Of a stretch of DNA of 64,000 nt, positions 32,230 to 44,470 are shown piece after piece. Position numbers and translations under genes: made by a program. How positions within the stretch are numbered: the first letter of the stretch is position 1; each line of letters opens with the position of its first letter. The notes under the pieces were generated by a model, which was not told the origin of the DNA, ran no database searches, and saw only the letters and a list, made by a program, of their open reading frames with translations. The stretch is from Allantophomopsis cytisporea (lineage: Eukaryota; Ascomycota; Leotiomycetes; Phacidiales; Phacidiaceae), in assembly GCA_024752435.1 (NCBI GenBank), contig CP103020.1:1736001-1800000 (forward strand), given 5' to 3'.

Positions 32230-34956
32230 ATGGCCCCCCGGCATCTAAATTTCGGCAAACCTAAGCAGGCGATGGACTCATCAAGCAAGGTTGATAAACC
32301 ATCCGCCGTGCCTGAAGTGGCTGATATGGATGAATGTAGAGTCAACCAACAGCAAAAGTCTGGCCTCTGGACAGAACCCAAGGAAAGCCATTCCGAAAGG
32401 CAGGCTTGGCTAGGTCGTGGCAAGAAGCGTGGCTACTGGCAAGATTCCAGGGCAGATGTCAAGCAAAAACCACAAGGACTGTTCAGCTGGAAAGGCGTTA
32501 AGCCTGTCTTCTGGTGCGCCTTGCTGGCCTTGCTTTTCCTTTGGGAGTTTGAGAATGGTCTTCAGCCTAGGTGGCTGAGTGCGAGCTATGCGCGTAAAGA
32601 ATCACTCACGGATGGATATCTGGGGAATGAAAAGTCATTTAGGTGGTCGGATGTAAGTTCACTTTTCGTCTCCCTTATTGTGGTTTCCTGGGAGGATTAG
32701 AGAATGTGAGATTTGTGTGTTGAACATTAAGAATGAGCGTTGTATTCTGCCTGTGCTGAGAGTGTGTCTGCAATAGATCACGCCCTCGGAAGAATTGGTA
32801 TATCATCACTGCTATGATGGGAAGCTTTGCACTAGATTGAGTGTCCCTATGGATTGGAACAGCACCGACCCCAATGGAGAGAGAGTGGTTGTTGCAATTG
32901 TGAAGTTGCCAGCCAAGGTTCCTGTTACTGATGAGAGGTATGGCGGTATTATTATCACGAATCCTGGTACGTAATATCTTGACATACTCTCTCAAGTGCC
33001 TCTATCTGTTTGTTTTTCGCTTTCGATCTTCTATCAACTTATCTACAGTTCTTCCTTGCCTAATTAAAAATTCCTCATTCAATATAATCATGATGCAATA
33101 GTTTCTGGATATCAAAAGTAACGAGAGTTTAGGTGGTCCGGGAGGGTCTGGTGTATCTGATTTACTCGATCGAGGAGCTAATATCCAAAGCATTGTGGAC
33201 GCCTCAGAGCATCCAGGTTCCTCAACACGCCTCATGGTTGACGGTCAAGGTCGACCGTACAAGGGTTCTGAGGCTTTCTTTGAGAATCCTCTTTACTTTG
33301 ATATTCTATCATTTGATCCCCGTGGAGTTAACCATACCACTCCACATATCTCATGCTTTAACTCCGATTTTGACCGACAGAGATGGCTCACTTCTCTCCA
33401 AACTACTGGTTATTTTGGAAGCTCCAACACCGCTTTTGGTCAACTCTATTCTCGTGCATTGACTTTTTCTGAGACATGTACAACGAAGAACTCCTCTCTT
33501 CTCCAGCATATGAGTACTGCACCTGTCGTAGCAGATATAGTAGCTATGATAGAAGCACATGGCAGATGGCGTGAGAAGACAGCTAAGGCATTACTCAAAA
33601 GCCACGAATTTCTGAGAAATCAAGACTACACCGAAGAATCAAAATCTGCTATTCTTTCTCGCACGGCTTATGAGGCGGGAAACGAGAAGCTTCAATACTG
33701 GGGCTTTTCATATGGAACACTCTTGGGTGCAACCTTTGCTTCTCTTCAACCTCACCGAGTAAAACGCATCATTCTTGACGGAGTGGTAAATGCGACGGAC
33801 TATTACGAGGGCAAATGGCTCACTAATCTTCAAGATACGGATCAGATTATCTACAAATTTGGTGACTACTGTCATAGCGCTGGTCCCGAGCGCTGTGCTC
33901 TTTGGCGCGAGAGCCCTACAATGGTCCTCCAGTATTTGGAGAATATCCTCAACTCCGTGTGGGATGATCCTGTCCCTGTCCCTGGCAACGAATTTAGAGG
34001 ACCTGAGATCATCACTTATGACGATATCATGGATTATATCAGAAAGGGCCTCTACAATCCTGTTAAGCACGCTGCAACGATAGCCGCACTTGTGCACGAT
34101 CTATCGGTAAGGAATGGAACTGCATTTGCAGACTATAAAGCAGACCTGTCTAAGCCTAATTGCGAGAGCTGGATGGGTGAGGCAGACGATCCAGACGTTT
34201 GCGCTCCTACATTCGATCCTCCCGTAACATCTGGAATTGCGTGTACTGATGCAATCAGTATGAATTTCATGACTAGAGATGATTTTGCTGATAGAGTAGA
34301 ACTCTTGCGAAACCAGAGCAAGTGGATGGGGAACATGTGGGGAGAAATCACCGTGCCCTGTATTGGGTGGAAGGCGAGACCAAAATGGAGATTTGACAGT
34401 ATGCTAACCCATTTGATCCCTCATATTTTTGAAGTGTAAACTAACAATCTTATAGGAGAAATTGGTAGTGTCACAGATCATCCTATTCTGCTAATAGGCA
34501 ATACGTACGATTGTGTAACTCCGCTTCGCAAGTACGTATTACATGCTATGATGTTACACGTAACAATTTCTAATCTAATAATAGCGCAATCACCGTTTCT
34601 GCACACTTCCCAGGTTCAGTAGTTCTGACTCAGGATTCCGAAGGGGTACGTGATCTTCAGCTTAAATCTGCATCCCTTACTGATTATCCCAGCATTGCTC
34701 CGTAGCCGCACCATCTACATGCACCGCAAAACATGTTCGACAGTATTTCCAGACCGGCCAGATGCCGAACCCAAACACAACATGTGAGGCAGAAGAGAGA
34801 ATGTTCTTGAAACTGGACGGTCTTATGGCGAAGGGAGAGGAAGAAGACCTTGTGGAAGCTCTCATGAAAAATCCGGTCGGTATGACTGCATTGAGACAAC
34901 CTGATGATAGGTATTTGTTGGAAGCGTTGAAGAGAAATTCGGAGAGTTGGTGTTAA
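32230..34956 (+). CDS. Membrane-anchored serine peptidase S33 family (tripeptidyl-aminopeptidase-like alpha/beta hydrolase)
   Basis: Six exons in phase: 32230-32652, 32777-32966, 33133-34398, 34456-34531, 34585-34645 and 34693-34956, giving 759 aa. The N-terminal 90 residues are cytosolic and polar, then a membrane helix (VFWCALLALLFLWEF near residue 100), so it is probably type II. The hydrolase domain shows the oxyanion turn NPGGPGGSG, the cap-side SFDPRGVNHTTP, the nucleophile elbow WGFSYGTLLGATFA (G-x-S-x-G), the acid in IGNTYDCVTPL and the catalytic His in SEGHCSVAAPS. The C-terminal part is the TAP-like domain. Known relatives cleave N-terminal tri- or dipeptides or esters, so proteolytic activity is likely but the substrate is unknown. 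Four of the introns are 53-70 nt with CTAAC-like branches. The exon 3 end (GACA/GTATGC) was chosen because only that junction keeps frame into FDREIGSV. Confidence 0.88.
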
Positions 34957-36016
34957 ACTCTGACGAATGACTTATACTTCTATCCGTATTTGTTTCGTTG
35001 TCACATTTTCTACTTTCAAGTAAGTAGTAAGATTGTAGATATATTTCTGGATTTGAGGCATCTCCCCTGCTATCTACAATTGTGTTTGACAATCCGTACG
35101 ACTGATCTTCCATGTACGACATATCAATCACACCACCAAAACTCGAGTGCTGGTCTGAACGATGTAAGTCTTACTATCCACAATATTATACGCAGATCGT
35201 GACCAGGTTATAAGGTTGCAATATCAGTTCTAGCACCAACACTTCATTCGTCTACATTACTTGCATTACTGTTATAGAAGTTAAGAGCAAGTAACGACCT
35301 ACGTAACAAGCATATTGCACTGTTCACCCATATATTGCTCTACCCTCCCAATCTTTGCCATTATATCTGCCAGCATGTCATGATTATGCGTAAATCGATA
35401 TTGTTAATACCATCAAGATGGTCATAATGGGCAAACTCATCAACGAGGTGGTGAGACTCGGTGTCACCATATCGTGGTACAGCACTCGCCTCGCAGTAGA
35501 CGCACAACATTCGGGGAGGGAGACGAGCTCGCCTTACCCGGTACTTGGGCAGCGACATGACTGCATGGACGGAGCGTGGCAGAGAACAGCCATGCAATTT
35601 ACAGGTCCTGCTTGCGTGTATGCAAGCCGTAGACACGCATGTAAGTCATATTGCGTATCAATGACAAGGTCGTCTGTGAGGCGGATAGCGCTTTGCTTGC
35701 ATAGAGTGTGCGTTTCATGTGCTATGGGATGAGCTGGTTCTGCTGCCAGCACTATTGTGCGTATCTATATATTCTCAGGGTGGCGCCTGGTCTTGCCCAT
35801 ATTTGCCCTTTTCTTAAATGCGCTTCAACTGAGTCACGATCTTCACTTTTTACCTACGCTCTACGGTCTGTTTGTTATCCAAACTTTGACACTTTTGATA
35901 CACCAAATAGAACGAAGTCTTCACTGTTACATTCATCGCACACTAGTTTGCTGGAATACCTGCACCGCGCACGCGCACACAGAATCACACACGATCTTGA
36001 GTAAGAAATACTCAAC
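34957..36016. other. Intergenic region
   Basis: No supported gene. The frame at 35757-36251 overlaps the Cys-rich ORF out of frame and has a biased, non-protein-like composition. Confidence 0.45.
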
Positions 36017-36175
36017 ATGTGTCGCCACGTGTACGTACGTTTCACTTGCGACCATGTTCGCTTCCTCTACACTCACGAATGTGACGATTACAAGTACGAT
36101 CGTGCCGACTGCGAGATCCGCGATGCAGAGATTAGATATGAGCATGCTTGTAAGGAGTGTGGGGGTCCGAGGTAG
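36017..36175 (+). CDS. Small Cys/His-rich hypothetical protein (52 aa)
   Basis: A 53-codon frame starting MCRHVYVRFTCDHVRFLYTH. It has Cys at residues 2, 11, 22, 32, 45 and 48 and His at 4, 13, 20 and 43, with charged residues between (ECDDYKYDRADCEIRD) and a final CKECGGPR. Spacing near 10 between the first four Cys and a closing C-x2-C suggests a zinc-ribbon-like or disulfide-free intracellular mini-protein, since there is no signal peptide. Small proteins of this style are common lineage-specific genes in filamentous fungi, though I cannot name a family. The stop overlaps AGGTAGTA, so a donor at 36172 could extend it into a further exon. It is surrounded by more than 1 kb without genes on both sides. 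Confidence 0.5.
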   Translation: MCRHVYVRFTCDHVRFLYTHECDDYKYDRADCEIRDAEIRYEHACKECGGPR

Positions 36176-38180
36176 TAGTCGTGAGTTTGCTGGCTCTGAA
36201 CTGAAGGGTGATATTTCATCGGATAATTGGTTTGGCTCACTTGGTTTGTAGTTGGTCCGGGCTCGGTTGATTTGGTTGGGGTTTAAGAGGTAGTTTCAAT
36301 GGGATTCTACAGCAGTACATGAGATTTTTAGCCTTGGTTCTTTATGTGTTGTGAAGCAGTTATTTTGTCTTGTGCGGTTTGAAGATTCTTGATGTAAGCT
36401 GTGGTGGTTTGCCAGCAAGAATTCTGTCCCGATACATGATTTAGGAATACTCCATTATGAAAGCCATTCATAGATATGCATTCTAAACATGAGTTCTAGA
36501 CACTGAGTGAAACCAAGACTAGACTGATTCCACCATATTTGCTTTCTATTTCGATCGCTCAACCTTTCCAGATAAGTATCGTATCTGCGACGCGGGTGGT
36601 ACGTTGTTGACCTCTGTTTTCAACACAGCAATCACGGACTAAGCGATCCATCTAAGCATCGCAAAAGGTAAAAGGGAGTTAATAATCCCGGATCATAGGA
36701 TATGGATATCTTTTCAAGTGAGAGCTGGAGAATCTATTATCGAAACTCTTCCTCGCGAATGTAGAGCGCTCTTCCTATGATAGAAAACCTCTACACAGCG
36801 TTGGATTTAGATTCATGCACTTGAACATCCATGCGCCTCAATCATGAGCCTTCGGTTGACCACATCGCTCAGCCTTAAAGATCCGCCTTACGAAGTTATG
36901 TACGTGTTCCCGTCGGAGCGCCCACCCGTTGGGCCAAGAATATCCTCCTGATGGGAGCATGTGGCCTACCGCTACTGCACAAGGTTAGGTGCGATGCTGC
37001 GCACTGTAAATCAATGCTCATTCATGCAGTAATGCTGAAACTGCTGGGAGAGGCTGCAGTGATCGTTACATTGCAGCTAGCTTGAGGAGTAATTATGGTA
37101 TGCGTAAAGGAATGAAGTGAGCTCGATGAAGTTGTTGTCGTCGATGACTATGGAAAGAATCGATATTTCTAAGTGCTGATATATGCATAATCAGAAAATC
37201 ATACTGTGTGCTACCGATATGATAATTGTGCAAATACTCGAGCTCAACTAAAAGGAACCATTTCATCTTGGTGTCTTGTGTGTTCTATACGACCATTGGT
37301 GCATGAAATTCCGATACCTTATCACGCACGACCTTTCTGGGTGTATTACAGAACATATCAGCGATATCGGAATAGATGACAACCGCAACTCAGGAATAAT
37401 ATCAGAGCCAGGGATAATGCGAGACAATAACTATGGATCCTATAGTCGTGAGGGTCATGATTTTAAAAGAATCGAATTCAAGGTCAAGTTAAGAACCGGC
37501 AGAGGCTCATACCAAGTTCTCTTTCCAGCAAGGATCATATGGCGATTCAAATAAGCTTATGTGCCTCCACTATCTTGTATGCGGCGCTATGAAAGTATAC
37601 CTTATCTATGTATCTTTGCTCGTTCTTAACTGAACCAATGCAAAACAAACTTTGGCTCTGATTTGAGTTTCAAACGAAGTGGACTGTTCTGATTTCACAC
37701 GTCAGCAAATTCGAAAGGCTGTTGTTATTGTTCCTTCGTCGTCGTTGTGGACTGCGCCAACAAAACGCTACCACCAGGTATTTGGCACGTGCACTTATCG
37801 TCGAGCCATGCCCCCTTATCGGCCGGGACTGTAGAATAATTTCTGCTCAACGACTTCAACTTTCCTCCTCAACATCATCCTGGACGCTCTCGCTGTCTCC
37901 CTTCCCTTCTCCTCTCCTCCCCAGGATCTCCGTAGCTTCCAACAGCTTCATTGAGTCTCTTCAGCTATCTAGCGCCTGTCTAGCAGCCATCACCCCACGA
38001 TCCACGCACGATCAGACCCCCAGGACCCTGAAACGGAGATCCCACTCTTATGCTTGCTGTGTTTGCTGCGTAAGCCATTTCTATTCGTTCTACAGAGTAT
38101 TCGTTGCCGTTGCCATTTGCCCGACATCACGCTACCGCAACTAATTCCGCTTTCAACCACCAAACGTACATATAATCGAT
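36176..38180. other. Intergenic region
   Basis: No supported gene. A frame with Met at 37303 (ending 37554, 83 residues, hydrophilic, with FKRIEFKVKLRTGRG) is the best candidate small ORF but has no motif. The part from 37690 to 38180 is C/T-rich and likely the leader of the aminotransferase gene. The 140-codon frame there (37722-38144) is Ser/Cys/Arg-biased and not trusted. Confidence 0.45.
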
Positions 38181-40169
38181 ATGGCTTTCAATGCGTCATC
38201 ATGTGCAACTACTGCACGAATTGTTCGTGCTATAGCATCGCCACAAGTAGGTGCTGGTTCAACGAGAACATTGGCGTCAGCGTGTGCTTTTCAGTCAAGG
38301 ATTACTGGTATGTGGATACAATTTTCTTGTTTGCTCGTATGTTTTAGACTCTTTGATCAAGGCTCGGTGAGTGCCGGTGTTCACGAGCTCCAGTATCGGC
38401 GTGGCTTGACTCAGCAGTACCGCGTGTACATCCCGGAGTGCATTGTCTGACATTGTATGGATCATAACATTCGATGCATTGTTAATCGACTCTTTACCTT
38501 CTATGTCAGCCGCATCTGCAGTGTCACCTTCATCTTTCACTGCCGAATACTCATCATTAACTACCGTGTACTGATATATTGTTCTTGTAGCACCAGCAAA
38601 CGGATCCCAATATTTGAACGGCCAGACACATCGCGCAATGTCATCTACAGCAACCCTCCGTAGTCTCTCGATCAATAACATCAACCCACATGTTAAGGAA
38701 GCCAAATACGCTGTTCGAGGAGAGCTCGCTACTCGCTCAGAAGACTACCGAGCGAAACTATCAAAAGCTGCGAGTTCCTCCGAGGCTGGTCTGCCTTTCG
38801 ATCAGGTTATTAGTGCGAACATTGGAAACCCACAGCAACTCGACCAAAAGCCTATTACTTTCTTCAGACAAGTTTTGAGCTTGTTAGAATACCCACCATT
38901 ACTGGAGAAAGAGGACGTCCTTTTGAACCAGTTGGGATACAAGTCCGATGTTATTGAGCGTGCAAGATGGTTATTGAAGCAGGTGGGAAGTGTTGGTGCA
39001 TACAGTGCTTCTGCTGGTGCCCTTGGGATTCGTGAGAGCGTTGCTAAGTTCATCGAGAGTATGTATTCTCCATTCTTGAAATTGCTATCGAAAAGGAAGG
39101 CTGATTCGTTATTTTAGGAAGAGATGGTTTCCCAGCAAACCCAGCAGACATCTACCTTTCTACAGGTGCATCTTCTGGCGTAAACACCCTCCTCCACGTC
39201 ATTTGCGCTTCTCCATCTACTGGTGTTCTTGTCCCTATCCCGCAATACCCACTCTACACTGCTACCCTCTCCCTCCTTGATGCCAAGTGCGTACCATACT
39301 ACCTCGATGAAGGTAAAGCCTGGGGAACCGATGTCTCTGCAATCAAGAGCGCTATCAAGCAAGCCAAAGACGAGGGCACTGATGTCCGTGCAATTGTCAT
39401 TATTAACCCAGGAAACCCAACTGGTGCTTCTCTGTCTGAAGCTGATATCAAAGAGGTGATTGATTTCTCTGCTAAGGAGAAGCTCGTTATTATGGCCGAT
39501 GAAGTCTACCAAACCAACGTTTTCAAGGGTAAATTCCACTCCTTCAAGGGTGTTCTCCGCAAGATGCAGAAGGAAGACCCAGAGAAGTACAAGAACGTTG
39601 AGCTTGCCTCTCTCCACTCCATTTCCAAGGGAATGGTCGGCGAGTGCGGTCACCGTGGTGGCTACTTCGAGCTTTGTGGTTTCGACAAGGAAGTGCAGGA
39701 GCAAATCTACAAGTTTGTGTCCATCTCCCTCTGCTCACCTGTTATTGGCCAATGTCTCGTTGAGATGATGGTCAACCCACCTACCGAGGGCTCGCCTTCC
39801 TACGAGCTCTACAAGAAGGAATATGATGGTATCTCCTCCGGCCTCAAGACACGCGCTTACGCCCTTTACGAAGCCTTTAAGAAGATGGAGGGTGTAGTGT
39901 GTGACGAACCACAGGGCTCTATGTACCTCTTCCCTACCATCACACTCAGTGAGAAGGCTGTTGCTCAGGCGAAGAAGGAAGGTAGATCTCCAGATGAGTT
40001 CTACGCTTTTAGACTCCTTGATGCTACTGGTGTCTGTGTCGTTCCTGGTATTGGTTTCGGCCAGAAGGAGGGCACTCTCCACTTTAGGACTACCTTTTTG
40101 GCTCCAGGTACTGAGTGGGTTGACAGAATTGCCAAGTTCCACGAGGAGTTCATGGAGGAGTTCAGATAG
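38181..40169 (+). CDS. Alanine aminotransferase, probably mitochondrial
   Basis: Exons 38181-38307, 38591-39058 and 39118-40169 give 548 aa. The core begins TLRSLSINNINPHVKEAKYA. PLP-enzyme fold type I motifs follow: ISANIGNPQQL, STGASSGVNTLL, VIINPGNPTGASLSE, VIMADEVYQTNVF and SLHSISKGMVGECGHRGGY, whose Lys is the Schiff-base residue. GFGQKEGTLHFRTTFL near the end carries the substrate carboxylate-binding Arg. This matches ALT (L-alanine + 2-oxoglutarate to pyruvate + glutamate). Exon 1 encodes an Arg/Ser/Ala-rich, acid-poor leader (MAFNASSCATTARIVRAIAS) suited to mitochondrial import. The 283-nt intron 1 is inferred from phase. Translation could also begin at Met 38638 (MSSTATLRS), giving a cytosolic form. 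The last intron (GTATGT...TTTTAG) is firm. Confidence 0.92.
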
Positions 40170-41542
40170 GTGGTTCCGACTGCAAGGGGTCATGTTTGAT
40201 GTGTCAATGGAGATTTGCGGGAATTGCGATGATACAACCGAACTGTTTGTTATATAGACATATATTTTGCTTCGTGCTGCATTAGCGTGGTATTTGAAAG
40301 AAAATTTGAGCTCACATGGAATTCTGATAGGTCTGGTTGGTGACATCTGCCGAGATGGAACTTGCTGGGTATCTGTCATCGAAATGGCCAGTTTTGTTAT
40401 CTATTGGCAAATCTCTTACTAGGCGCGCCTCAAGTATCTGGAACATTCATACCCAACCTTTCATTCTCACATAGTGGAGGCTGATCCCTCCTAGGTTTCC
40501 TGGTGACCCTTTCGACTACGCTTTGTATGTTTGTACTTAGCTAAGCAAGAAGGACAGCGGAAAGCACGATTTGTGTAAGAGCGGCTCGAAATAAACTCGC
40601 TGAGAAGAGTCTTAACTCACTGTATTTCAGTCCGTTGTGTCGGTCTGATTCGACGGGTCACTTAAACGTCCCTTGTCCCTTGGTTCGCTCAATTCAGGGC
40701 CTCAGAGTATCTCAAGCTCCTCTCACATGATAATTTGAAGTAATCCAGAAGCTCATATTGTGGTTAAAGCTTCACCATTTCTTGAGAGAACTCGGATTTT
40801 GAGTCCCCAAATTATACACCTTCTCTCAGGCACGAGACAATATTTTCCAGCTTCCGAATATTTTATGATGTAATATTCTTAAAAAGCTTTAGCTAGGATC
40901 CCAGTTAAGTTACTGATAGTGAAAAGAAGAGTTAGAAGACCTGATGATAGAAAATACAAGCGCCCACTTTTGTAATATCTTCAGTTGAACGTCCTTGCAG
41001 AAGTTGGTGATGTCAAACATCCACCTGCAGGTCATACCTTTGGAGGAACGCTGAGCAAACATTCGAAACTGGCTATCTGACAGTTTCTACATGGCCCAGA
41101 CCAAATTTTATCAAGTCGAAGCGGATTTAGACGCATAAAGATCTTTCAATCCCTTTACAACGAATCCTTATTTGAGTGTTCACCAGGAACGCCTCCGACA
41201 TGCCAGAATCAAGGCCATTGCAGTCAAATGCAAAGCAGATTCTTCATCTATAGATTACTCTACAAAAGTGCAATAAGTCCAAATATATCTTGATAACCAA
41301 TTGACCGATCTTTCACACTAAACCAATACTGGTAATTTTGCTGAGCTCTCTGGAACTTGAGGCTCATTGAGGTGATGTCGTATTACGCAGGGTATCCTAT
41401 CACTAGTCCGTCTGCCTTATCAACATTGGAATGCGCTCCAAGGTTGTGAGGCAACACCAGTATACCTAAGATAAACAAAACAAATACGTAGACCAACACA
41501 CATATCACGTTCATTCTCATCTATGATCCTGAGCTCCTTGAA
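40170..41542. other. Intergenic region
   Basis: 1.37 kb without a gene that I can see. It is AT-rich in 40740-41000 with no repeats of note. It contains the ALT 3' UTR and the ATG5 promoter. Confidence 0.5.
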
Positions 41543-42450
41543 ATGCAAGTCGCCTCTACCATCTGGTCATCAACCATTCCATTACACATCTCTCATCCAT
41601 CCTCGCCAGTCCCGTACATCATTCATGCCCCACGCGTCTCTTACCTAGCCCTTCTATTACCCCGCCTGTCAACCTTCTTTCCACCCGCGACGACCTTCCA
41701 CTACGAAGACATTCCCCTTAAGAACCTACCTATAGGTCTTCTATACGATCTCTATCAGCCCGAATTACCATGGCGGCTGACCCTAGGCGATGGCATACTC
41801 TACGATATTCATGACACTTTCATTAACAGCGTCAAAGAGGTTTGCGACTATCAATATAGGTATAGGAATGCGTTCGCTAACAGAACATTGACAGGCTGAC
41901 TTTATACGGAATGGCTCTGCGAAGGGAATAATGTCTATGTCAAAAGAGAACTCAACGAAACTATGGAATGCAGTACAAGATAGTATGTTGAGTCGGAACA
42001 CATCTAGAGAGGAATGAGGCTAACAGCTTTAAACAGACGACTACACAACCTTCCACACAATAAACCACAAACTTCTCAACCCGCCCTCGCCTCTCCGCAA
42101 TATTCCCTTACGAGTATATATCCCCTCCGGTCCGTCAGAGTCTGGAGTCTTAGGATCCTTCAAAGTAGTACAGACACTCGTAACTCCACGCACGAACAAC
42201 CGTGAGTCTAATACAGACCCCGTCGCTGTGAAGACCTTGCTGATATATTTTCGAAGGTGAGATACAGACACTCGGCTCTGCGCTCAATATGATGCTTCCC
42301 AGCCTTTTTCCAAGTCGAAGAGATCCTATACTTGCGGAGCCCGTACTCCATGGAGCGCCGCTTCCTTTCAAGGCCCCTTTAGAAGATATCATGCGTGAAG
42401 CGGCGTATGCAGATGGCTGGATTCATTTAACTGTCGTGATGCTTAGTTAA
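41543..42450 (+). CDS. ATG5: Autophagy protein 5 (Atg5)
   Basis: Exons 41543-41839, 41895-41982, 42037-42201 and 42257-42450 give 247 aa, all junctions in phase. N-terminal ubiquitin-like part: IWSSTIPLHISHP, APRVSYLALLLPRLS and LPIGLLYDLYQPELPWRLTL. Exon 1 ends SVKE and continues ADFIRNGSAKGIM. The Lys of NSVKEADF aligns with the conserved acceptor lysine conjugated to Atg12. The middle is NDYTTFHTINHKLL and IPLRVYIPSGPSESG. The C-terminal ubiquitin-like part reads PLPFKAPLEDIMREAAYADG then WIHLTVVMLS. Atg5 joined to Atg12 and Atg16 forms the E3-like complex for Atg8 lipidation at the phagophore. Only exon 1 is apparent as a simple frame. Introns of 51-56 nt carry CTAAC or TGAC branches. It is on the short side for the family but the ends look complete. 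Confidence 0.94.
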
Positions 42451-43898
42451 GCTTCTTCAATCTGGAGAGATTTTCAGATAAGGAGCTCTCAACTGTCAAT
42501 CCTGCCTCCAGCAGCCAGCTTATTCGAGCCTCATGTATGAAGATCATATTTGTGTCTCTATCCCCAATACTCACAATACCCTCGCAGTATGCTATGAGGT
42601 CGCAAAATATAGACTAATTGATAATCTGTCACTACAAGTCATTGAACTTTATTTGCTTGGGTTAAAGGGGCCCTAAGACTTTTCAACTCGGGTCATTTCT
42701 CGAAGAAATCATATGCGTCAAGAAACAAGGAGGCGTGAATAAGTTGGCTAGTGAGGTTCCCAAACAATTAATGGAGACATGCTTTGTCTCTGGAGAAAGA
42801 AAGGTTTGGGAAAAATAGAAGGCGAGTGCAAGATTTCCAAATGTCGTAAAATGCGTGGTTGTTCGCTCAGATTTCTCATATTGAGTTATTTAAATCAGTA
42901 CCGTGGACACATCTTCCCATGAGAGCAATATAGTCCTTGAATCTATCTAGAATTTCAAAAATCTAAAGGTGTTGAAATCCATACAGTCTCAGTAGGTACA
43001 TCATAGCACGAGACCGCATTTCGCTATGTAGGTTCCTCGGTGTTGTAGGTGTCTGGAATGGGACTGAGATCAGGTTACCCAGGGTTTTATGGCTATGACA
43101 TACTTTTTGAAGCAATGTGAATATACGAGTATCACCTATAAACAGAGTAGATCATAAACACAGATAACAAATACGGGAAAGGATTTTTTTCCGAGTCTTT
43201 GACATTTTCAGTTGTAATCGATGTGGAATTTAAGAGAATGGGGTGGAAATAAGATGATCAATCGATATGCTTCAAAAAAAAAAATCATAACATTCGAAAA
43301 GACCTGAGTAAGCCAGTGAAACTACAGCAGTCATACCGAAGCATAATAATATCTCGTCTTTAGATGCACCATGCTTTATTCCATATATGCAACCAAAATA
43401 TCTGAAATCTGGGGCAAATATCCCTGTCACATATCTATACACACACGTGCCTCTTCTTTAAATATCTCAGACACCGCTCCATAGGAAGCAAGCCACAATA
43501 ATACGTAGCTTGATAGTTCAATTGCAAAGCCAGACCGTGAGATGGCAATTACATTAAGAGACACTGCCGTTGGTTGATGTCACGAGGACAGGCAATCTTA
43601 AGAACTGCAGATCGCAGTGGTGTCAATGTTTGAATGATGCATACATGTACCGTGTCTGGGGCAGATGACGTATTAAGCTTTGGCGTACCTACCTCATCGC
43701 CCACCAACCACTTATGACCAAAGTACCTTCTCTCAACCTCACTTATTCAATAAATACAATACAAACGCCCTTGAATTCTTCAATCGCCATTTTGTCAATC
43801 TCACAGAATACTGAAATAAGAATCAATTTCCAATACAAATATAAAGGTATGTCATAACAATCCGTCCCCATCATATACACACAAGCTCAATTCTCCAG
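42451..43898. other. Intergenic region
   Basis: 1.45 kb without a recognisable gene on either strand. AT-rich, with an A10 run at about 43274. It holds the ATG5 3' UTR and the promoter of the small mitochondrial protein gene. Confidence 0.5.
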
Positions 43899-44470
43899 AT
43901 GTTGAACCCAATCCGCCTCTCGACCCGCCGCGTTCTGCCACGGCCCAGCGTCCAGCGCGCCGCCTCCTCACCACTCTGTCTCGGCAACAGTCAGCGTAAC
44001 TTCCAGACTAGCACCAGATCCGCATATAAGAAAGGACAGGACCGTGAATCTATAGATACGGGCTCCTCTGAGTACATCAAGTCTGGAACGGACAACCAAG
44101 CAGCGGAGAATCAGGATGCAGCATTCGATCCAAGCAAGACGAGTCCAGAGTCGCAGAAGGAAAAAGCGGGAGAAGGGAATGATGTAAGATTCATTGTCTC
44201 CTAAGTGTTATATCATGACGATTGGATTGGAGATGTGCAGAGAATTCTGAATTGGGGGACTTGAGAATTATTGAATATTGGATGGAGATTTCGACTTTCG
44301 GTGGGAATTCTGAGAAAGATGCTAACGTATCATAGGGAAACCCATTAGAAGTATCGCCAGCAAACCCAGAGGTCAGTAAACCACGGGGCGAAACGGAGGG
44401 AGGTGCAGCGAAGGGAGTGGGGAAGGAGCAGAGTGGTGGCGGATCGCCAGTGAAGAATGGGAAGCCATGA
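43899..44470 (+). CDS. Small conserved fungal protein, putative mitochondrial
   Basis: Exons 43899-44183 and 44336-44470 give 139 aa, with a phase-0 intron (GTAAGA donor, GCTAAC branch, CATAG acceptor). The N-terminus is Arg-rich and acid-free (MLNPIRLSTRRVLPRPSVQR), and QRNFQTSTRSAYKK looks like a presequence cleavage region, so import into mitochondria is likely. The rest is hydrophilic and probably disordered: ENQDAAFDPSKTSPESQKEK then NPLEVSPANPEV, ending in Gly/Lys-rich GGGSPVKNGKP. The pattern of AFDP-x-x-TSPE and SPAN resembles small Ascomycota proteins of unknown function that I have seen annotated as hypothetical. No enzymatic motif is present. Confidence 0.78.

Noticed and set aside
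35757..36251. 164-codon plus-strand frame
   Set aside because: It overlaps the better Cys-rich ORF in another frame and has no recognisable feature.
37722..38144. 140-codon plus-strand frame upstream of the aminotransferase
   Set aside because: Pyrimidine-rich leader sequence read as Ser/Arg/Cys. No motif, and no in-phase splice to the gene.
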